A model generated the notes under the pieces. That model saw only the letters and a list, made by a program, of their open reading frames with translations, did no database searches and was not told where the DNA came from. 64,000 bases of DNA, from the NCBI RefSeq assembly GCF_963576545.1, contig NC_083639.1:28690829-28754828 (forward strand), read 5' to 3'. Positions 35,207 through 47,675 of this stretch are shown one piece after another. How positions within the stretch are numbered: the first letter of the stretch is position 1; each line of letters opens with the position of its first letter. This stretch comes from Limanda limanda (taxonomy: Eukaryota > Chordata > Actinopteri > Pleuronectiformes > Pleuronectidae). Position numbers and translations under genes: made by a program.

Positions 35207-36074
35207 TGCGGAACCCGTCACTGGAGGAAAATCTTCAACCTGACGGAGTCAGTGACATTGAAACCTCAAATGTAACAGCGACAATTAGCTTCTTAGCTGA
35301 TTTGCTCAGTATTATGTGGATGCTGTAAAAAATAAAAGAAGAAGAAAGTGAAATAAAAGGATTCCAATACAAAGAAGGAAAGAAGTTTGAAAATCAGGTA
35401 ATGAAAAAACTCAAAGAACAGATGAAGACAAATCCCAAATACACAAAGGAAACAGCACGTCCACAACACAAGTTTCTCATAAAGACAGGTTGTGAATGAT
35501 TGTGTTTATTAGACTGAGCTCCATTGATTTTGACAAGCCTGTTACCTGAAGACAAACAAGGTACCAACACAAAAAAAAAAAAAAAATCTAAAAATTACGA
35601 ATCGTAAATTTGTCCTTTTATCAATTATTTTGCCGGAGGACATCATCGTTAAAAAGTCAAACCATCCAGTTTCATTGACTGGGATCAATGTCTGCACTCG
35701 TTTTGCTCCTGAGGTCAATAATATTGTTTCACACACACAAACACATTCATAAAATACTCAAACTCGGCTATAACCCAGTTAGGGACAAACCACAGCAGCA
35801 ACATTACCTGGTTAAATAAACGTTTATTGTAATAGGGTTAGTTCATGGTGGTGACTAATGAGTTCGTGCAGCAGGTGGTGCTAAATCATCAGCTACTTGA
35901 AAAGTAAAACCTGTTCCTACTCGGTCCCTCCCTACCTGACTGACAGACTAAAACTAGAAAAACTAGAGTGTCCTGCAATGAAGGTCCAGCGTGGATGGTC
36001 ACACCTCTTGTGAGCACCCAGTCAACACAGTCATGTACGACAGGCAGCACCTCCCAGATCCTGTTCCAGCTGCG

Positions 36075-39000
36075 ATGGGTCTTCGTGCTTGTGCTGCATC
36101 TTTGCTCGCGGCTCGGCGGGTTTCCCTCTTGTGCGGCGCAATGAACCAGCCGCTCAACAGCCGACCCATCATCGGTAAGACTCGGCTTCATGTGTGTCTG
36201 TGTGGCAGCTGTAATGAAACCTCACTCTTGATCCAGAGGTAATTGTGAACACTTATCAAACCTGCCCTTCATTTCCAAAATCCTAGAAAAAGCTGTTGTG
36301 TCAGTCTCTCTCTCTCTCTCTCTCTCTCTTCCTTCTGCATCAACGTCTCTATGTGTATATCTCTCTGTGATACTTGTGTATGTGCGTTAACTGTCTCCTG
36401 TTCTCTGTAGGGGTGTTGGCAGAGCAACTATGTAAAGACGATCAGCCTACAAGCAGATTTTCCTGCATCCCTGCTTGCTATGTGAAATACCTGGAGGCAG
36501 CCGGGGCCAGAGTCGTACCTGTCAGGTAGGACAACTCAGAATCAGATTGATGAATTCACTTTTTGCCGGAGAGTTCAGTTTTCTGGCTTGTTCCTGAGAT
36601 TCAGATTTCAACTGAATTCTTTTTCTTTTTCCTCCTCTTTTAAACAAATATTTTGCTTTAACACAACATGTGAATTACAAAAAAACGAATTGTTGTGATG
36701 TGGACGACCAGTTTAAATGTTAATGGGAGGATAAAAAAAGTGATGTCTGAAGAGAGCAGAGATTTATTTTGAGCTGGTTATTGATTTGGCATTAACAACA
36801 ACTGGGATTTATATCAGTAAGAAGAGAACTGTCTTCATATCTGATGTTAAACCTGAAGTTAAACTGGTAACCTCATATTCTGTGGTATATTATAAGCACA
36901 GCGCTTGGTTTGAGTACTAATGCAACTTGAAATAATTTGGTTCTCATACCTGATGTTGTATTTTCCTAATTCTTCATCTATATGAGTTTTTATTTAATTT
37001 GTCACAATAATCAGGTGCGATTGCCTTCAGAGGCCGTGCCAGAGGTAGAGGCCGAGGTGTAGGTTGAGGAAGAGGCCGAGGTGTAGGTTGAGGAAGAGGC
37101 CGAGGTGTAGGTAGAGGAAGAGGACGAGGAAGAGGCGGAGGCCGTGACAGAGGTAGAGGCTCAGGTGTAGGAAGAGGCCGAGGTGTAGGTAGAGGTAGAG
37201 GACGAGGAAGAGGCAGAGGCCGTGACAGAGGTAGAGGCTCAGGTGTAGGAAGAGGAAGAGGCCGAGGTGTAGGTAGAGGACGAGGAAGAGACGGAGGCCG
37301 TGACAGAGGTAGAGGCTCAGGTGTAGGAAGAGGAAGAGGCCGAGGTGTAGGTAGAGGTAGAGGACGAGGAAGAGGAAGAGGAAGAGGCGGAGGCCATGCC
37401 AGAGGTAGAGGCCGAGGTGTAGGTAGAGGAAGAAGGCCATGGTGGACGTAGAGTAGAGGAAGAGGACGAGGAAGAGGGAGAGGCCGTGACAGAGGTAGAG
37501 GCTGAGGTGTAGGTAGAGGAAGAGGCCGAGGTGTAGGTAGGGGAAGAGGAAGAGGCCGAGGAAGAGGAAGAGGAAGAGGGAGAGGCCGAGGTGTAGGTAG
37601 AGGCCGAGGTGTAGGTAGAGGAAGAGGCTGAGGTGGAGGAAGAGGAAGAGGCCGACATGAAGCAGGAGGAGAATGTGCTCAAAGAACAAGAGGACCAAAT
37701 TTATCAAATGAAATTCCTGCAACACCAGTTGACCCTGTCGTGAACCACGGATTGACGCTGAGGGAGGCTGGACTAAGAGTTCAGACAAATTTCAGGAGAT
37801 ATACAGTGAAATCTATCATTGAAACCTGAACTAGACACAGATCTTCGTCTGATAATTGCTGAGCTTACAGTGTTATGCACACGACTGTAGTAGCATGAAA
37901 ACTGGGACATGTTTTGTTGTGATTCTCCATGTTGACATGTTGACTGATTTGGGTATATGGAGAGAAATACATTTGAAATAAATCAGTCTGCGGCATTGGT
38001 GTTGTGTAGTGTAGGGTGAATTTATTGTATATTTGCACTTTCTCTGTGTACTTCACGTACAGTCATCTAATCACTGAGAAGTAGAATTGCTTAAAGTGTT
38101 TCAGGTTAGCAACAGCAGTTTGTAACTGGTTCAAACTGAATTAAGTCATGTGAAACGTCTTTGTTTCAAATGGTAAAAAAATATGGTTCTGATAAATTTG
38201 TGTATAGTTTTTACAAGAGTTTTTCATTTTGCAAAGAATCTGAGATGTTCTGCTGATTGGGTGAAGTGTTATGAAACACCAGGCCCTGTTTTAAAATCGT
38301 GCTTAAACAATCAAGAAAAAGTGTAAATAAACATGCTATAAATGCAGTTGTAATATTGTTGAGATTAAATCACAACAATAAAACAGTGATTATTCCTGAT
38401 AGACAACCTGCATGTCCTGAGTTTCTTCTACATGATGAGATTACAAACCTTCTTACAGCTGCTGCTTCAAATCCATATTGATTAGTAATGATTTGAATTG
38501 TCTTTGATGGTTAATTGGTTTTTGCCATTCAATTGTTTTTCTACTTTTGCTCTCCATCAGATTAAATCTATCAGAAGAAGAATATACCAAGATATTCAAC
38601 TCAATAAACGGGTGAGTTAACCACTGTTCTGCCGTCTGTATGTCTGTAGATGCTCCTCATTGTTATGTCTTATGTGAAATCTACATAAATTGTGTTTAGA
38701 CACATGTGAAGTGTCTCTGAGTGACATCATCTGCTGAGGATGTGTTTAGGATAAATGTGGAACCTGGTCTCCCTGCAGGTTGGTGCTGCCGGGAGGAGCT
38801 TCAGATCTGCTGGCGTCGCACTACAGTCGAGCTTCCAGTATTTTTTTCAACTTGGCTCTGAGGGTAAACCAATCAAACCTGTTTAACTGATTTGAATCCA
38901 GATTAAGTGACTTCCTTCCATTGGGGTGAGGATTCCAATCAGAGCCTCAACCCAGTTCAGTCAGACAACTCACGTTTAAACATTTATTGCAGCATTACAA

Positions 39001-42000
39001 CAGGTTGTTTGTATTCGGCGTCTAGGCTCCAACTTAAATCCTTCCCCCAAATGATTACACAGGAATGATGGGAGTGATGAGCAAATACTTGTAACCCCCC
39101 CTCCCTCCCCTGTTGGAGCCTACAGGTGGATGCTGGGGTGAGGAAGATGTGAGCTGGAGAAACCAGGCTTCTCCCCTCGGCAATGCAGGAAGAGAGGCTG
39201 GACAGCCTTCTCTCCTCGGAGGGATTGTAGTAAGAGAGAGAAGAGGGGGAGAACTGGCCTTATATTGGCCCGGTGACCTCAGAGGTCCTGGGGACCAGCG
39301 TGGCCAATAGCAGTTGACCCTTGTGTCTCCGGTGGCTTTTCACGCCTCTGTGTGAAGTTCTCAGGAACGAAGGACACGCGGCATCAGGCTTTTGACTACC
39401 CATGTAGGCCGAACTTTGGTTTCACAAAAACCATGTGCCAACATTACATTTAGCTTTTCCTCTGTTTCTTGAATTGCAAACTTAGAGCTCTCATTCTTTT
39501 CCCATGTATTCTGTCACATTTGTTTGATTATATTGTAACCTGATAATCCACGAAGTAAAGTAATTTCCCTTTGAGCGCATTCTCTGCTACAAAATCCACT
39601 TCCTGTTTGTTTATCCTTAAATATGAGAGAAGCCGATCCAAGGGTTTGGTTCACTCAAGTGTTTTATTAAAGATACAATGAAGAGTTATTCATAGCTATG
39701 GACAATTATCACAGCCTATGCTAATTAAGTTAGCAGTAGGAAGTTGACAATGGCCCCGAACAGAAGGGGTTTGATATAATTATAACAGTAGATTTGATGT
39801 GATTGGTTATAAAATATTGGAGGGGTGTCACCGCAAATCACTTTGGATCTCCCTTATTGGTTCAGCCGCAGTCCCACGCCTCTTCTCACCAAATCCAGGA
39901 AGTGACTGGGAGCCGCTCTCAGTGACGTTCCTACGCTACTCTGCCGGTTGCTAGGCAACTCTATCCAGCCAGTCTGATGTTGTCTCATAAACAAGCCTTG
40001 AGTAGAAAAAATGTCATGCTCCAGCCATCTCGACTGCAGCAAATTAACCATAACAAACTCTCTCTAGACTCTCCTATCAAGACAGCTGTGAGACTGACCA
40101 ACAAAGTGACACACACACATGTCTAGCTAAATCCAAATATTAAATATGACAAGAGAAAGGTTTATTATTAATGACTTGTATAAGGTCTTATACCTGACTC
40201 AAACTGCTCCTACCTCCCCTCCCGCCTTTATTGCAAAGAGTCAGTGCCATGGTTTTGTAATTGGAGAAAATATTATTGTGTTTCTGCTTCATCAAAACAT
40301 GTCCTGACTGTGTAAACATTAGGAACAACTGAACCCAAACAATGTCACAAAATTAAGTCAACAAAGTCAGTCTGTCTGACCTCCAGAACTTATCAGACCG
40401 ATGTTCGAGTCTATGTGAGTTCAATGCAGCTAAGGAAAATATGCTTTAATATCAAAAAAGTTAATTATGAGGACAAGTAAAAGATTCATTATTGGCACTA
40501 AACAGCAACGGTTATTAAAAACATTTGTATGAAGGCCTAATATATAGCTAAAACTTTTCCTATCTTTATTTGGTTAAGAAAGACTATAGTTAAAAATTTG
40601 AAATTCCTAACATTCCTCATTCCCTCAGCATCAGAGGAACTCAAGTCTTTTAAGAAATTTGTTCGGGGCTCTGAGGATGTCGCTCCTCATTAACGACCAC
40701 GTCTCTGTCACGTGAATGAAATGGTTTTAAATGTCACCCCACCTCCCTCATCTTCACCTCCCTCTTTCCTCCTTCACCTCCTGTAGGCCAACGATGCCTC
40801 GGACTACTTCCCCATCTTGGGAAGTTGTCGGGGCTTACAGCAGCTGACTGTCTTAATAGCAAAGGAAAACCTGCTCACGCTCACTGACACCACGGCTGTG
40901 GCTCTGCCGCTCGAACTCACACCAAGTAATGTTCCACGTCCTCTGCTCTCTTTGAGCGACCTCACATCATGAAGGGTTTCTTCTCTTTTCCAACACGAGG
41001 GACGTCACACAACCTTCGTGAAGTCAATTTTTTGACTTCACAAAGGAAGTCAAGGCATCTCCCTCATAGTATAACTTGTAAGTTATACTATGAGGGATAT
41101 ATGGACAGTTCTAATTTGAGCTGAACACAAGTTAAAGCCATGGACGAGAATTGAACCCATGACCTTTAGAATAGAAGACCAACACCTTGGACAGTTTCCC
41201 TGTTAGTTAAACATGTTTTGAAATTACCTCATCTTTTCCCTTACTGATTATTTGATGGAAACATGTTTCAAAGGCTGTGGAAAGATCCAGAATAATTTTT
41301 ATGGGAAGTTCTTCTTTTCTTCACTTCTCTCACAAAAACTACTATTTAGTCTAACATTTTAGACTAAATATGTCTCAAATGTTGAACGATATGAACGGTT
41401 ATCCTGTAAATTCATCTAATTTAAAGGGATGATGGGGATTGAGTCCATAATGTTTGGTTCACAGGAGCAACAAATTTCCACTTGGCCACTATATCCATGT
41501 GATTATAATTTCTGTGTACATTTACATACAGTGTGTACAAATCTATATTGATACTAAGGCCCAGCAACAAACGGGTTTGAAAGACTAAACCCAGAAAAAG
41601 CTCAATAGTAATTAAAACTTACTTAGAAGTCTCAACGTCTCACACAACACAAACTGATAATATGGTTATATGGTTTAGTCACATCATTTCTATTATTAGA
41701 GTTCAAGGTTGTTCTACTAGAAGACTTTCTACCACTTAGTTTCCTTGAAGGTTTTACTTGAGACAGTTAGTGAGGTATTACTTTCATAGGTATCCTGCTG
41801 GAAAATTATCTGTAAGAGCAAATTATCCTGATAAAGTCCTGGATTCAAAAAGTTATTCTGTTCTATCCCCAGCCTCCTCATTCATGGTGTTTGGTGTTGT
41901 ATGATGTGGGCGGAGCCAATGCAAATGAGAGACACCTTCATTCTTACATCTATAATCAATATAAAAGTTACATTTTCAGTTCTACTAAGTTTTCCACAGG

Positions 42001-44366
42001 GACATTGAACTCCACACGTGATCTCATTAAGTTGAAGGAACCTTGGCCGTCACTCACTGACTCCAGTCTTAATGTCAAATGATGTTAGAGTCCAGGATTT
42101 AACAGATCCTTCTGCCTCACCACAAATCTGTGTCCGTCCAACAGTGGGCCATTCCAGCCGTCTGTTTCAGAGTTTCCCCAAAGATGTGCTGAGGTCTCTG
42201 ACAGAGGAAAACATCTGCCCCCACTTCCACAAGTGGAGTCTGACCACAGAGGTATTTCCTACTGGTCATTTACTGGTTTTCCACGTTTGTCTCTTCATCC
42301 TTTTACTTAGAACAACCTGACAAATCTAACCTTCTCCAGCTCTTGAAGTTGTTGTATCAGCTTTTGTAAACCAAAAATACTGAATGCAACGAGACCAACA
42401 CGTTACCACTTGGCCACCACGCCACTGTTGCCAACGATTCAGCAGCACAACTAATCCATTTACTCAGTGAATTAATATCTTGGGGGTTTCTCAACATTTC
42501 TCATCTGTAATTCAAGTAGTAGCCCGAGTGATAATCTACTAGTTCTGACGTCCAAGGTTTTTGATTGATTTTTTATGTTAACTCTTTGGATTTCAGAGCT
42601 TCAACAGGAATCCCAGGCTACAGGAGTTTTACAAGGTCCTGTCGACGAGCCACGATGGGAAACAAGAATTCATCTCCACTATCGAAGGTACCTTTCCTTC
42701 CTGGACACGGAAAGCTGAGTAAAGTTTGCTGGAAAGTGGCCGTGAGCACGAAGGTCAGAGCAGATGACTCAGTGTCATGTCAGAAAACAGCTCGAACGAA
42801 ACCAACTCCACAACGAGTCCTAGAAGATCGAGACACGATCATCTGAAAAGATATAACTCTTTGTTTAATACTGACTGTAATGTCTCTGTGCATGAGTGAG
42901 GTGTGCTGACATTGTCTCTGGTGGTTTCCAGCCTACCGATATCCAATTTATGGATTACAGTGGCATCCCGAGAAAACCCCCTTTGAGTGGAAAGACAAAC
43001 CGGGGATGATTCACTCCACCGCTGCAATAAGAGTCTCCTTCTACTCTGGCAGCTTCTTCGTCTCTGAAGGTAACACGAGGGATCTCTGTCAGATCCACAC
43101 CAAATTGTTCAGAAAAATTCACACTCTACATGTATTCAGCTGTGAAGGCTCCAGTTTGCTACTCCGACTCTGTGGCGCGTGGAGAGACGGACGGATCCCA
43201 CGGACTATTTTTCATTTATGCTTTTCCGACGACTGTACTTTCTGAAAACAATTCACCGCCAAACAGTAGGTGGCGCAACGGAAGACGAGCTTAGAGAAGC
43301 CTACCTCTATGTGCGTAGAAGTCCACGTTTGTTTGTTTACCTCCTCCCGGATTCCCTCACACACAGTGAACAATGGCAACTAACAGAACTAAGTAAAGTG
43401 ACACCCAGCGGGTCAAAATGCTGATGTTATCGTTTTTTGGTGCAGCGGTTCCCTGGTCTCATTTCCGAAAGTTGTTGCTAATCCCACAGCTTGAAACTAC
43501 ACGGAGGCAGCTAGCTTCCCCCCCAGCTAGCTCCTCCCCAGCTTCCACACACAGTCAGCAGGGACTCCCAATACTAACTACTACCCAGTGCTTGCTTCTA
43601 ACCTGACGGTATTTGAGAAAAAGTTTCATGATAGAAGTGGAATTAAAGTCGTGACAGCGGGTTTGTGCGCTGTTACCACCGCACTTAGCATGGTAGCTAG
43701 CACGCTAGCGTTCGTTATAACCGTATGTGACCGTACACACATGCTGTCAGTGCTCTAACCAGCCACCGTCAGCCGGACAACTCCACTGGCTTCACACACT
43801 TGTCACATTAATTGTTGAATCGTAGTTGTGTTTGGGTTTATTGTGATACAGGGAATTAAACAGGAAATTTGAGGTTTGGAAATGATGTCGTTCCGAAATG
43901 CTGTCGTTAGCGGACCAATCACAGCCAAGGGCTGTCCCTAGGTTCTCAGAAATAACCACGGATAGTTAGAAAAACCAGAGGTGCACGAAAAGCTCTCCGA
44001 GGCGCTCTGAGTGGGGGTTTCTCTCTGCGTGTCAGTCAAAACGGAGAAGCATATATCGGCCTTAACACAGTCGTCATGTGACTCCTTCATTTGAATTTTT
44101 TTTTGTTCAAATCATCATAGCCAAAAAGATCAGTTTTCCCGAACATAAAGGAAAAACCAGCAGCTGCTGAAGTCAAATAAATACTCATCACCACTTTCTG
44201 CCTTTTCTTTCTTTTGTTCACTTCCTCTCTCACTTCCCTTCCAGCCAGGAGGAGCAACCATCGTTTCCCGAGTCAGGAGGAGGAAGAGAGAGCGCTCATC
44301 TACAACTTCTCTCCTGTCTTCCATGGCATGAAGTCCAGCTGCATTCAGAACTATTACTTTGATTGA
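36075..44366 (+). CDS. ggh: gamma-glutamyl hydrolase, copy 5 (nine exons, intact)
   Basis: Exons: 36075-36174, 36411-36525, 38561-38611, 38779-38863, 40787-40925, 42145-42251, 42597-42687, 42932-43069, 44245-44366; 948 nt, 315 aa, the same exon lengths as copy 1. The ATG at 36075 opens [19 protein letters not shown], a weak leader; a second in-frame ATG lies at 36141. Catalytic Cys131 is in GSCRGL (Arg after the nucleophile), with His192 and His241 conserved. Exon 8 reads [10 protein letters not shown] where copies 1 and 4 read SPFEWIDKPG. The C terminus is [14 protein letters not shown]. Intron 2 contains an expanded Arg-Gly transposase minisatellite, intron 4 a solo-LTR-like element and intron 8 a Harbinger-like MITE. 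The poly(A) signal used by copies 1 and 4 is missing because the sequence diverges after about 44420; the next AATAAA is at 44771. Confidence 0.88.
37021..37829 (+). mobile_element. transposase N-terminal fragment with expanded Arg-Gly minisatellite
   Basis: Intron 2 of copy 5 holds ~650 bp of purine-rich repeats built from GAGGCCGAGGTGTAGGTAGAG-like units. Read on + in one frame they give RG/GVGRGRG repeats broken by a few stops. The frame then continues into a non-repetitive 56-residue end (37662-37829) with [19 protein letters not shown] and TVKSIIET, which looks like the helix-turn-helix of a fish DDE transposase. It stops at 37829, and no catalytic domain follows. Flanking sequence to about 38330 probably belongs to the same element. 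Nonfunctional remnant. Confidence 0.5.
39023..39122. repeat. fold-back repeat in ggh intron 4 (copy 5)
   Basis: Same 11-bp inverted ends as at 2420; the C tract is interrupted by T. Confidence 0.55.
39604..40612. mobile_element. solo-LTR-like insertion in intron 4 of ggh copy 5
   Basis: Same family as 5241-6252 (shared TTAAATATGAGAG and long similarity through the body). It starts TGTTTG, ends CTAACA and is flanked by TTCC twice. Copy 2 shows the empty site (CACTTCCTCATTCCCTCAG, about 9728). The different target duplication shows this was a separate insertion, not a product of gene duplication. Confidence 0.6.
41018..41096. repeat. two adjacent perfect hairpins in ggh copy 5 intron 5
   Basis: Hairpin 1 (41018-41041) has 10-bp arms GTGAAGTCAA/TTGACTTCAC with a T4 loop. 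Hairpin 2 (41061-41096) has 17-bp arms CCCTCATAGTATAACTT and its exact complement with a 2-base loop. Other copies have only one arm of each. Confidence 0.8.
43146..44062 (+). mobile_element. PIF/Harbinger-like MITE in ggh copy 5 intron 8
   Basis: The 917-bp insert has inverted ends AGGCTCCAGTTTGCTACTCCG / AGGCCGATATATGCTTCTCCG. It is flanked by TGA and TAA, and the uninterrupted site in copy 4 is GGCTGTAACACAG (34970). A TAA target duplication and AGGC ends fit PIF/Harbinger. No transposase. A second copy lies in opposite orientation at 54801. Confidence 0.7.
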
Positions 44367-44995
44367 TGTGGAACCCGTCATTAGCAACTTTAGCTGATTT
44401 GCTCAGTATAATGTGAATGCGCTGATAATATATTAATATTATCTCTGCTAATAGATTACATTTGAATCCAGGCTTGTTTGTTAGTTTGCAGGATTACGAA
44501 AAAAACTCCTGAAAAAAAATTAAAATGAAGGTTGGTGGAGGGATGTGGAACGGATCAGGGAAGAACTTTCTACATTTTAACCTTTGTTGGCGAAAATATT
44601 TCATATATGAACCTGATGTGTAGATACCAGTCTTAAAATCAGTCTGTGTATAGAAGTGTGTTTGTATGTGTCGGCACGAGTGAGCAAAGGAGAGGTACAG
44701 ATGTTTCCTGTGCAGCAGAAAGATTTGTTATCGTGTTATATCGTGAACACAAACAAATCAACAAGAAGAAAATAAATAGCTTGACTTCATAGTGAATCTG
44801 CAGCAGCTCAGATGAGTTCCGCTGAGGTTCCTTCACATGTGCCCCTGAGGGATCGTTGTTGACTCTGTAGGTGCTGCTTGTTTGGATGTGAATGCGGTCA
44901 CACCGGTTCCTAAAGGTTCACTTGTGATCAGACCATAAAACACACTTTATAGGTGTGTTCTGGGTGAAAGGAATCCACGTAACCACTAATTTAAA

Positions 44996-45067
44996 TGCAT
45001 GAATGGTAATCATAACCCATGTTCTTTGGTTTACGAGACCAACGCCTTACCACTTGGCCTCCACGCC
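44996..45067 (-). tRNA. tRNA-Thr(CGT)-like
   Basis: Anticodon loop CTCGTAA, perfect anticodon stem TTGGT/ACCAA and acceptor GGCGTGG against TCATGCA with a few mismatches; the T-loop has an extra base. Probably a pseudogene. Confidence 0.5.
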
Positions 45068-46123
45068 CTTAACGGCCATGTGAGTCATACACATTACATT
45101 CACATCATCCCAATGGATGCTTTTCATCTATGAGACCAGAGCATTTTAGTCCAGACATCGATTAATGATGATGTTTTCAAACTGGGTTGAGATATTTGAG
45201 ATATTGATCAGCCATCATCCTCCGACTAGAAACCAATAAACTGCATTTGAGCAATAACTTGTTTTTGTTGTCCCCACACATTCAAACATTGTTTTCGGCT
45301 GTAAGGAAAAGTCACATCAATTCCTCTTGTGAAAAAATTCTGCTAAAGTGAAAAACAAAAATATCAATATATATGAATAAATAAACAAGTCAAACAAAAA
45401 TAACTAATAGTTTCCATTTTTGTGCTTTTGAGAAAACCACATAATGATCACTGCAAAGTAACCATGACCTAACTATGTGACTTTATAATATTTACCAGTT
45501 GGATAAATAGATTGATAAACACATAATAGGAGTTGATTGTTTGGTCATTAAAAGGAAGGAAGCCCAGTCAACATCATTATTCCAATTTCCTCTCTTAGTT
45601 TAAAATTTAAAACCCAGACAACGAAATGAAGGAAAGGCAGAACATTTATATTACTGTAGAAAACCATTGATCCTGTTGTATGAAGATGGTTTCCTATCCT
45701 CCTTAAGTGAAACTGTAGTTTTTCATTGGGCAAATATGTACAAGGGTCTCCACTAGATGGCAGCATGATACCATTAATGTTCATGTTTCCAGTTCGATGC
45801 TCTCAGTTAATTTCACTGGTTTCTCGCCGTCATTCTTTGTTCTCTTACCCTGAGGAGTCTTGTTTTGGTGGCGTTTTGGATTTTCAGGCTTGCAAACATT
45901 AAAACGTGAGATTATGGTGGAGCAGACCAACAAGGAGGAAGGAAAGAAACCTGACTCAGCAAAGAGCAGGCAAAGGAATCCAGTGAATAAAGAAGTGCTG
46001 CAGCTAAAAGAACAAATCACAACAGCAGCTTCTACTGGAGAAGGAGGTTTTAAATACTGCAGCAGTTGATGAGAGGATGAGAAGCAGGGGTGGAACCTGC
46101 AGGTGAGGCCACACACATACATA

Positions 46124-46164
<41 letters not shown>
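46124..46164. repeat. (CA)n microsatellite
   Basis: About 20 CA units. Confidence 0.9.
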
Positions 46165-46167
<3 letters not shown>

Positions 46168-46696
46168 TTAGTTTGGTCAGAAAGGCTCATTTGTCTTTAC
46201 TTGTGAACCGTTCGTTTCTGAGTCTGCACAACCAAGAAGAATCATTGGACATATGAGTCATCATCATAATTCCATCAGGGCCCTTGTGCAGATATGAGCA
46301 GCGGGACATATAAGTCCACAGAGACAGTCTCCAGAAGTGGACCATCGATACTTCAGAAACCTAAAGACACGTCACACGCTTCTTGCATAATTTTCTTTTC
46401 CTGACCTTTTCAGGGTGTTTGTGTATGCATTGGGTTTTTTTCATCACGTTTTCATATGTTTGCATTTGTACGTAGACATGTAGTTTGTACGTCCGCAGTC
46501 TGAGTGCAAGTCCACAGCCACCCCCCCCAACCCCCCCTCAAATATATTGAGAATATTTCACATCAGAACTGTTCACGGCTGAATACGTTTCATGCAAAGT
46601 TCTTTTTCGCTGAGTGATATTTGTCTTATGCGTCAAAGTACTCGTGTTTAAATATTGTGTTTGCGAGAGTTCCAACTCGACCTGCAGCTTTACTCA

Positions 46697-46727
<31 letters not shown>

Positions 46728-46743
46728 CCTCTCTCTCTCTCTC
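46697..46743. repeat. (CT)n microsatellite
   Basis: CT tract with two interruptions. Confidence 0.9.
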
Positions 46744-47449
46744 TATCAAGAGCCACCAGCTGATTCATCTCCACTGTAATTACGTCATTTAATTAGCACG
46801 TGTCATCACCGAGCTTCATTCAGAACTTATTTAGTTATGATGAACCCTCATTTTCCACTGTATCAAACCCACTCCGCTGATCCGACCTTGAGTCGTGCGT
46901 AACGACGTCTTTAAGGCTAATAAAGGTTTTAATTTCACTCCACTGAACACGTGTCATACGTGACAAAAGACTCGAGGTCTAATGATTCAAAGACTCGTTT
47001 GAGGCTGAGCTCTCCGCAAAACCTCCCTTTGGTAATGCATCTATTAAAATGCTTTTCACACAGATGTTATACCACAGAATTTAATAACGGGGCTCAGTGT
47101 TTTTAATTAAATAATGGATCAGAGTAAGAACTGCAACCACTTTCATATTTGTTCTCTGAGACCCATTAATTACACAGAGGTTTTCTCTCGTCGGTTTATG
47201 AAATAACTCAATTTCAGACCGAGGCACGAGGACGCACGCGATCCAATCAGAATATTAGCAGTTTATTAAGTGATGGAGTGTTGTGCGTTGTGATGCCGCT
47301 GTGGGCGGAGCAATCGACATCACACATGCTTCACGACTGTGGAGCTGCACCCGAATCTCACCTCTTGAATCCTCAACACACAAACATGCAAACTGTTCCT
47401 CACAGATAATACACACTGGCAGCCACACACAGAGTAACTCCTATCATCG

Positions 47450-47450
<1 letters not shown>

Positions 47451-47541
<91 letters not shown>
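47451..47541. repeat. (ATC)n trinucleotide microsatellite
   Basis: About 30 uninterrupted CAT/ATC units. Both strands read as open homopolymers (His, Asp, Met), which are artefacts of the repeat. Confidence 0.95.
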
Positions 47542-47542
<1 letters not shown>

Positions 47543-47640
47543 GGAGGATGATCGTCATCTTCCTGGCAGGAACATTCATCTTCACACCTCATTAACCACG
47601 AGACAAGGATGTCAGGATCATCTGAGCGCACACAAGCACG

Positions 47641-47675
<35 letters not shown>

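Noticed and set aside
37027..37788. 253-codon - strand Leu-rich frame
   Set aside because: Antisense of the transposase minisatellite.
45860..46069. Lys/Glu-rich small protein
   Set aside because: No family signature and no supporting signals; likely chance.
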